DNA from: a virus
Length of the DNA: 26,778 bases
Virus record (IMG/VR): IMGVR_UViG_3300021338_000070
Coordinates: 1 to 26,778 of that record
Reading direction: 5' to 3' (one strand)
Part shown: positions 23,309 through 26,778 of the stretch, piece after piece
How the letters are laid out: each line of letters begins with the position of its first letter
Numbering within the stretch: the stretch's first letter is position 1
The notes under the pieces: generated by a model
What the model saw: only the letters and a program-made list of their open reading frames with translations
Databases searched by the model: none
What the model was told of the DNA's origin: nothing
Program-made: the position numbers and the translations under genes

Positions 23309-24135
23309 CGCTTGGGTTGCCACAGCGCATCTGGCGTGCCCTGGAGTGTCTCGGGGGCGGCAAGGGGCTGCCCTCCGTCCTCGCGGCGCTGTCCGGGAGC
23401 TCCTCAACCACTTCGTTCACGGGCTTTCACCGCGCATCGGCGGGGGACGACTATCCACAGGGGGGCGCCAACTTCGCCCAGCCAGCCCAGACAGGCGTGT
23501 ACGTGATCGGAGACATCGATAGCATCTCGGTGCTCGGGCCTCTGTGGGACGGGGGATCTGCATCGGGGTTCGCCACGGGATGGATCGCGCTGACCCTGGC
23601 CGAGGGCACCCCAGATCAACTGCGGCTCCGCTACCAGGACCCGCCCCCGACGGGTGGCACCTCCAACTTCTCCGTGAACATCCCCGGCACCGGCGATGCG
23701 ACCGACGGGCCCCGCTTCTACTGGTCCGAGGTCGACATCAGCGGGTACAGGGTTGGGTGCGACGCTCCCGGCGTGGCCGAGGTGTCGGGCGCCCTGACCG
23801 AGCTCGCCACTGGCACGCTGTCGGCTCCGTCGCAGCTCTACGTGTTGGGCTCGACGCCGGCGCGCCAGCTCACCGGTGACATCGTGGCGCTGGTCACCAG
23901 CGGCTACCTGTCGGACGTCGACAAGACGGCGGTCGCGTCTGCGGTGAGCACGGGCGGCCTTGCGGCAGGTGTGGCCGAGCTCGAATCGCGCATGAACGCC
24001 AGTGGAACCGCCACCCTCCACGAGTGGATGCGCCCAACCACGTCTCCGGTGACCGCCATCGAGGATGGGGCCGATCCATCGGCAAGCCCCATCGTCGTGG
24101 CTGGCTCCAACCGCATGCTGGGGGTCGAGCGATGA
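23305..24135 (+). CDS. Candidate tail fibre or receptor-binding protein
   Basis: 276 aa; ATG 23305 overlaps the previous stop (ATGA). The protein is Gly/Ser/Thr-rich and beta-like (SSSTTSFTGFHRASAGDDYP, VYVIGDIDSISVLGPLWDGG), with low-complexity spacers and few charged clusters. A helix (VASAVSTGGLAAGVAELESRM) follows, then a short C-terminal domain (HEWMRPTTSPVTAIEDG). That order (beta body, helix, small tip) occurs in trimeric fibre proteins. Codon use looks less uniformly GC-rich than in neighbouring tail genes, consistent with fast exchange, but I have not measured it. It could instead be a minor tip protein. Confidence 0.4.
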   Translation: MTLGLPQRIWRALECLGGGKGLPSVLAALSGSSSTTSFTGFHRASAGDDYPQGGANFAQPAQTGVYVIGDIDSISVLGPLWDGGSASGFATGWIALTLAEGTPDQLRLRYQDPPPTGGTSNFSVNIPGTGDATDGPRFYWSEVDISGYRVGCDAPGVAEVSGALTELATGTLSAPSQLYVLGSTPARQLTGDIVALVTSGYLSDVDKTAVASAVSTGGLAAGVAELESRMNASGTATLHEWMRPTTSPVTAIEDGADPSASPIVVAGSNRMLGVER

Positions 24136-24719
24136 AGTGGGCAAGGGTTGTGGCGGTGGTGGGGGGAGACCGCGTGCTGGGAACCGATCCCAAGCGGGCG
24201 GTGCCAGACGGGCGGCCCGCTCGGCACACGATCATGGACTCGGCGGGGGTGATGCGCACGTGGCGAACCACCGAGGCCGTCCCGGCTGATGGCGATGCAC
24301 CAGCGCGTCCGGCCCGGCCGACGATGGGACCAGACGCCGGGATCGTGCACGCCGCGACCGAGGCTGTGCGTGTCATCGTGCACCACGCGGGCCCGACGGA
24401 CCTGCCAGCCGAAGCGGCGGCAATGCTGGTGCAGATCGGCGCCGTCCGCATGGGTGACCCGGACCACGTGCTCTGGATTCCTGACCCCATTGACGGGTTC
24501 AGCGATGCCCTGAAGCTCGCCAACTTCGGGGCAGCGCAGCAGCTAGCGGGCCTGTACGAGCAGGCGGTCGTGTGGGCGGCCTTCGACCCCGGCTTCGCGG
24601 CTCTCGCCGACGGTGCAGACATCGCTGGTCTGAACGTGATCGGGTGGGACGGAGTGGACGTCGTCGGGCTGGGCGAGGCGTGGATCCGCGAGGTCGAGAG
24701 GTTCGACAGTGCCTCTTGA
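24132..24719 (+). CDS. Hypothetical protein, 195 aa, after the fibre candidate
   Basis: ATG 24132 overlaps the fibre candidate's stop (ATGA). The N-terminal ~65 residues (KWARVVAVVGGDRVLGTDPKRAVPDG...) look beta-rich and are followed by helices (IVHAATEAVRVIVHH, PAEAAAMLVQIGAVRMG, DALKLANFGAAQQLAGLYEQAVVWAAF). A gene after a fibre often encodes its assembly chaperone, but the text shows no known chaperone motif. It overlaps the following gene by 11 nt. Function unassigned. Confidence 0.6.
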   Translation: MKWARVVAVVGGDRVLGTDPKRAVPDGRPARHTIMDSAGVMRTWRTTEAVPADGDAPARPARPTMGPDAGIVHAATEAVRVIVHHAGPTDLPAEAAAMLVQIGAVRMGDPDHVLWIPDPIDGFSDALKLANFGAAQQLAGLYEQAVVWAAFDPGFAALADGADIAGLNVIGWDGVDVVGLGEAWIREVERFDSAS

Positions 24720-25155
24720 CCTCATCGACCGCACCATCCAGTCCAAGGCCCTGTTGGTCGCCGGCCTCGTCGTCGCCTGCGTCTTCCTGGTGTACATCGC
24801 CATCACCCACGCCCCCGCCGAGGAGCCCTGCGACCTCGAGGCCCGGTGGGAGCTCGCCTGCTACCGCTACGAGGCGGCGGGCTGGCCTCCCTGCGACGAG
24901 GTCCTGGCCGACGTGTCGGTGGTGGAGCTCACCCCCGCCATGGTGGCGTCCGACAGGGACGCCCACGGCGCGTGGGACGAGGACAGCCGCACCGTGGCCG
25001 TCGCCGAGGACCACTGCGGTGCCCTCGACCCTGCCATGGAGCACGAGCAGTCCCATGCGCGCGGCCTGTTGCACGGCGGCCCATCGGGCTCGGTGACCGC
25101 ATCGCCAGCCTCGCGAGCTGGGCTCGCCATCCCCGCGTACGGAGGGTCCCGATGA
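24709..25155 (+). CDS. Membrane-anchored small protein with metzincin zinc motif HExxHxxGxxH
   Basis: 148 aa from GTG 24709. Residues ~13-32 (KALLVAGLVVACVFLVYIAI) are a membrane anchor near the N-terminus. Residues 112-122 read HEQSHARGLLH, a complete HExxHxxGxxH: three histidine zinc ligands and a glutamate base, the signature of metzincin metalloproteases. The preceding text (WDEDSRTVAVAEDH, ALDPAM) fits the strand and helix leading to this site. The catalytic part is very short (~26 residues after the motif) and shows no methionine turn, so the enzyme may be minimal, incomplete or inactive. Cysteines at 41, 51, 62 and 103 could form disulfides outside the cytoplasm. Its place among lysis-like genes suggests peptide cleavage in the cell envelope, or cleavage of a virion protein; both are inference. 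Confidence 0.6.
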   Translation: MPLDLIDRTIQSKALLVAGLVVACVFLVYIAITHAPAEEPCDLEARWELACYRYEAAGWPPCDEVLADVSVVELTPAMVASDRDAHGAWDEDSRTVAVAEDHCGALDPAMEHEQSHARGLLHGGPSGSVTASPASRAGLAIPAYGGSR

Positions 25156-25730
25156 CGCTCTCGCACCCTATGGGTCCGCCGCGTTGGCGTCCGGTCGTCG
25201 GCTTCGAGCTCGCCTATGCAGTGAGCGAGTGGGGCCACATCTGGAGCATTCCACGAGTGGTCCAGCGCTGCACCGGTGAGATGCGGGTCGCGGGGCGTCT
25301 TCTGGCCCAGACCCCGAACGGCGTCGGCGGCTACATCCAAGTGGGGCTGCAGCACGGCACCCGCCGGGTGAAGACCCGCGCCCACGTGGTGGTGGCAGAG
25401 GCGTTCTTGGGGACCCGCCCCGACGGGCAGTACGTCGCCCACAACGATGGTGACCCGTCGAACAACTGCCTGTCGAACCTTCGATACGCGACGCCAGAGC
25501 AGAACCAAGCTGACCGCACCGCACACGGCACCGACAACCGAGGCGTCCGTCACCATGGCGCCAGGCTGACGCCATCGCTGGTCCAGTACATCGACCGCCA
25601 GCGTCTCCTCGGCCGGTCCTATCGCTCCATCGGGAGGGAGTTGGGCGTCTCGTGGGGCACGGTCCGGAACGCATGGAAGCGGCGGCGGTGGAGCCACGTG
25701 CCGAGGCTCATCCCACGGAGGTCGCCATGA
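25152..25730 (+). CDS. HNH homing-type endonuclease with NUMOD4 and HTH parts
   Basis: 192 aa; ATG 25152 overlaps the upstream stop. RWRPVVGFELAYAVSEWGHI (11-30) matches the NUMOD4 DNA-binding motif. The HNH nuclease follows: RAHVVVAEAFLG (76-87) with H78, then VAHNDGDPSNNCLSNLRYAT (95-114) with H97, N98, N105 and N109, then PEQNQADR. The C-terminus (~145-178: VQYIDRQRLLGRSYRSIGR, ELGVSWGTVRNAWKRR) is a helix-turn-helix. Such free-standing enzymes cut phage DNA and can spread by homing. It lies between the metzincin-like and membrane protein genes with 4-nt overlaps on both sides, so it has been fitted cleanly into the operon. Confidence 0.85.
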   Translation: MTLSHPMGPPRWRPVVGFELAYAVSEWGHIWSIPRVVQRCTGEMRVAGRLLAQTPNGVGGYIQVGLQHGTRRVKTRAHVVVAEAFLGTRPDGQYVAHNDGDPSNNCLSNLRYATPEQNQADRTAHGTDNRGVRHHGARLTPSLVQYIDRQRLLGRSYRSIGRELGVSWGTVRNAWKRRRWSHVPRLIPRRSP

Positions 25731-26209
25731 CGAGCGAGGAGATGACGGTCCTGGAGAGGATCGAGGACAAGGTGGACCGCCTGATCGGGCGCGTGGAGAA
25801 GCTCGAGGAGTTCGTCTCCGTGGAGCAGGAGGACCGCCGCATCGCCGAGCGCGTCTCCGCACGGCTGCGGGACATGGGCTTCGAGGGCGAGCCGCCGTCG
25901 ACGGGCGTCGGTCCGTCGCCGGCGTCGAAGCGTGGCACCTGGGCTCACACTGCGGTGGAGCTCGCCGCCACCTCCGGCGGCCGCAACATCCTCCTCGCGG
26001 TCGTGACGCCGGTCGTCTCCTACCTCCTCGGCGCGCCAGCAGTCGAGTACCTCAGCGAGGTCAGCGAGCTCCGAGCCCAGCTCGAGGAGCTCCAGGCAGA
26101 GGAGGCGGCCGAGGACGTGGCGGTCATGCCCGACGTCGGCCCGCCGCCTGACCCCGGCCCCACGGGCCCCGCTACGGACACGCCGAGCGCACCGAGGCCG
26201 AATCTGTGA
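25727..26209 (+). CDS. Coiled-coil/TM protein, holin or spanin-like candidate
   Basis: 160 aa from ATG 25727, with GGAGG (25717-25721) 5 nt upstream; an in-frame ATG at 25742 is the alternative. Residues ~4-50 form a coiled coil (MTVLERIEDKVDRLIGRVEK). A membrane helix (~87-104, NILLAVVTPVVSYLL) follows, then a second short coiled coil (107-129, EYLSEVSELRAQLEELQAEEA) and a proline-rich acidic tail. The coiled-coil-plus-membrane-helix plan resembles XhlA-like lysis proteins and inner spanins, without matching either closely. The next gene is an endolysin candidate and overlaps it by 4 nt (GTGA). A lysis role is inferred from this pairing. Confidence 0.5.
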   Translation: MTSEEMTVLERIEDKVDRLIGRVEKLEEFVSVEQEDRRIAERVSARLRDMGFEGEPPSTGVGPSPASKRGTWAHTAVELAATSGGRNILLAVVTPVVSYLLGAPAVEYLSEVSELRAQLEELQAEEAAEDVAVMPDVGPPPDPGPTGPATDTPSAPRPNL

Positions 26210-26778
26210 CACCCATCGTCTCCCAGCTCTGGCGCCTGCTCGCCCGCTACCTCGGTGTGCCGTACGGCCACGACTGGCCCGCGGAGATCGACTGCTCGTC
26301 GCTGGGCTCGTCCCTGCTCCGGGAGCACTACGGCCTCGAGGTGATCACGCTGGCGGTGTGGCAGGCCATCAACCTCTCCGTCGCCGGCGTCGACCCCTGG
26401 GAGGGCATCCGGGCCCTGGGGACAGCCCTGGGGGTGGAGCCCGTCATCTTCTCCGGCCCCACCCTTCCGACCAAAGACCGGCTCCACGCATTCCAGGTGT
26501 GGTCGAACCTCGGCGAGGACGGGTCCATCGTCCTCGACCAGGAGGGCGAAGAGGACAGCGACGGCCACTTCTTCCTCTGGCTCTCCTACGGCGGCTGGCT
26601 GGGCGTCGTGATCGAGGCCAACTGGCCGCAGGGGGTACGGGTTCACGACGCCCACGGCATCCACCGGCTGGAGGCCGTTGTCGACGTCGACGGCCGTCTC
26701 GTGGCCGATCTCGAGCCGATGGACCTCGAGGAGCGCCTCAAGGGGTGGGACCAGGTCGCCTTCGTGGAGCTCCCGTGA
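26206..26778 (+). CDS. NlpC/P60-like cysteine peptidase, candidate endolysin
   Basis: 190 aa from GTG 26206 (GTGA overlap); the TGA is the last codon of the window. YLGVPYGHDWPAEIDCSSLGSSLL (15-38) resembles the NlpC/P60 start, where an aromatic-glycine patch precedes DCSGL; the nucleophile would be C30. DGHFFLWLSYGGW (119-131) gives the expected His (H121) on a beta strand, with a following VVIEANW as third-residue strand (N139 possible). The family cleaves peptide bonds of the peptidoglycan stem. There is no signal peptide and no separate cell-wall-binding domain, so it would need a holin to reach the wall; the preceding membrane protein is a candidate. An alternative is a virion-borne peptidoglycan peptidase. 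Confidence 0.55.
   Translation: MTPIVSQLWRLLARYLGVPYGHDWPAEIDCSSLGSSLLREHYGLEVITLAVWQAINLSVAGVDPWEGIRALGTALGVEPVIFSGPTLPTKDRLHAFQVWSNLGEDGSIVLDQEGEEDSDGHFFLWLSYGGWLGVVIEANWPQGVRVHDAHGIHRLEAVVDVDGRLVADLEPMDLEERLKGWDQVAFVELP

Noticed and set aside
23452-23460. DnaA-box-like CTATCCACA.
   Set aside because: A single near match inside a coding gene with no cluster or AT-rich flank; expected by chance in 27 kb.
26775-26778. Circular closure of the window, because joining the ends would create a GTGA overlap.
   Set aside because: The frame it would open is the Arg-rich shadow frame, and the hydrophobic frame at base 1 would then meet a stop immediately upstream with no good start. There is no terminal repeat to support closure.
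1-26778. tRNA, rRNA, integrase or attachment site.
   Set aside because: None recognisable on either strand; no integrase or recombinase gene, so lysogeny is neither supported nor excluded.

Overview
The window is a block of a tailed-phage (siphovirus-type, HK97-fold) genome, free phage or prophage, with roughly two-thirds GC by eye. Every supportable gene is on the + strand. Genes are packed almost without gaps: most junctions are ATGA/GTGA (4-nt) or TGATG (1-nt) stop/start overlaps, and the only non-coding stretch longer than a few bases is 67 nt (9822-9888). No integrase, excisionase, tRNA, rRNA, CRISPR or insertion sequence is visible. The host cannot be named from the sequence; high GC and GC-rich codon use are the only clues. 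No stretch above 300 bases lacks a gene.

Layout. (1) 1-7477, early/DNA-metabolism block: a cut-off small membrane protein, an unknown 199-aa protein, two adjacent DNA methyltransferase-like genes (one with an altered NFPF catalytic motif, one Dam-like with DPPY and a long low-complexity insert), two small cysteine-rich putative zinc-binding proteins, a replication-initiator-like protein whose gene contains a phased repeat array (candidate origin), a RuvC-like resolvase with a cysteine-rich insert, several small proteins including a membrane-anchored twin-cysteine-motif protein, and an XRE-type HTH regulator. (2) 7474-9821, packaging: putative small terminase and a clear large terminase. (3) 9889-15990, head and neck: portal, prohead protease, major capsid protein with a long N-terminal delta-like region, a small protein, gp6-like connector, gp10-like neck protein, tail terminator. 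(4) 15990-24719, tail: a DUF2341-like protein, tail tube, tail-assembly chaperone followed by an overlapping ORF in another frame (candidate programmed frameshift), tape measure, distal-tail/hub-like proteins and candidate tip or fibre proteins. (5) 24709-26778, lysis-like end: a tiny membrane-anchored protein carrying a full metzincin zinc motif, a NUMOD4/HNH endonuclease, a coiled-coil/TM protein (holin or spanin candidate), and an NlpC/P60-like cysteine peptidase ending on the last base of the window.

How it works together: the early block would copy, modify and resolve phage DNA, starting from an origin probably lying inside the initiator gene; the terminase pumps that DNA into proheads matured by the protease; the neck and tail genes follow in the canonical lambda/HK97 order; the last genes plausibly open the host envelope. 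The most unusual signals are two repeat arrays with the same 11/10/10/10/11/10 spacing inside the initiator gene, the metzincin motif in a 148-aa membrane-anchored protein, and the out-of-frame chaperone extension.
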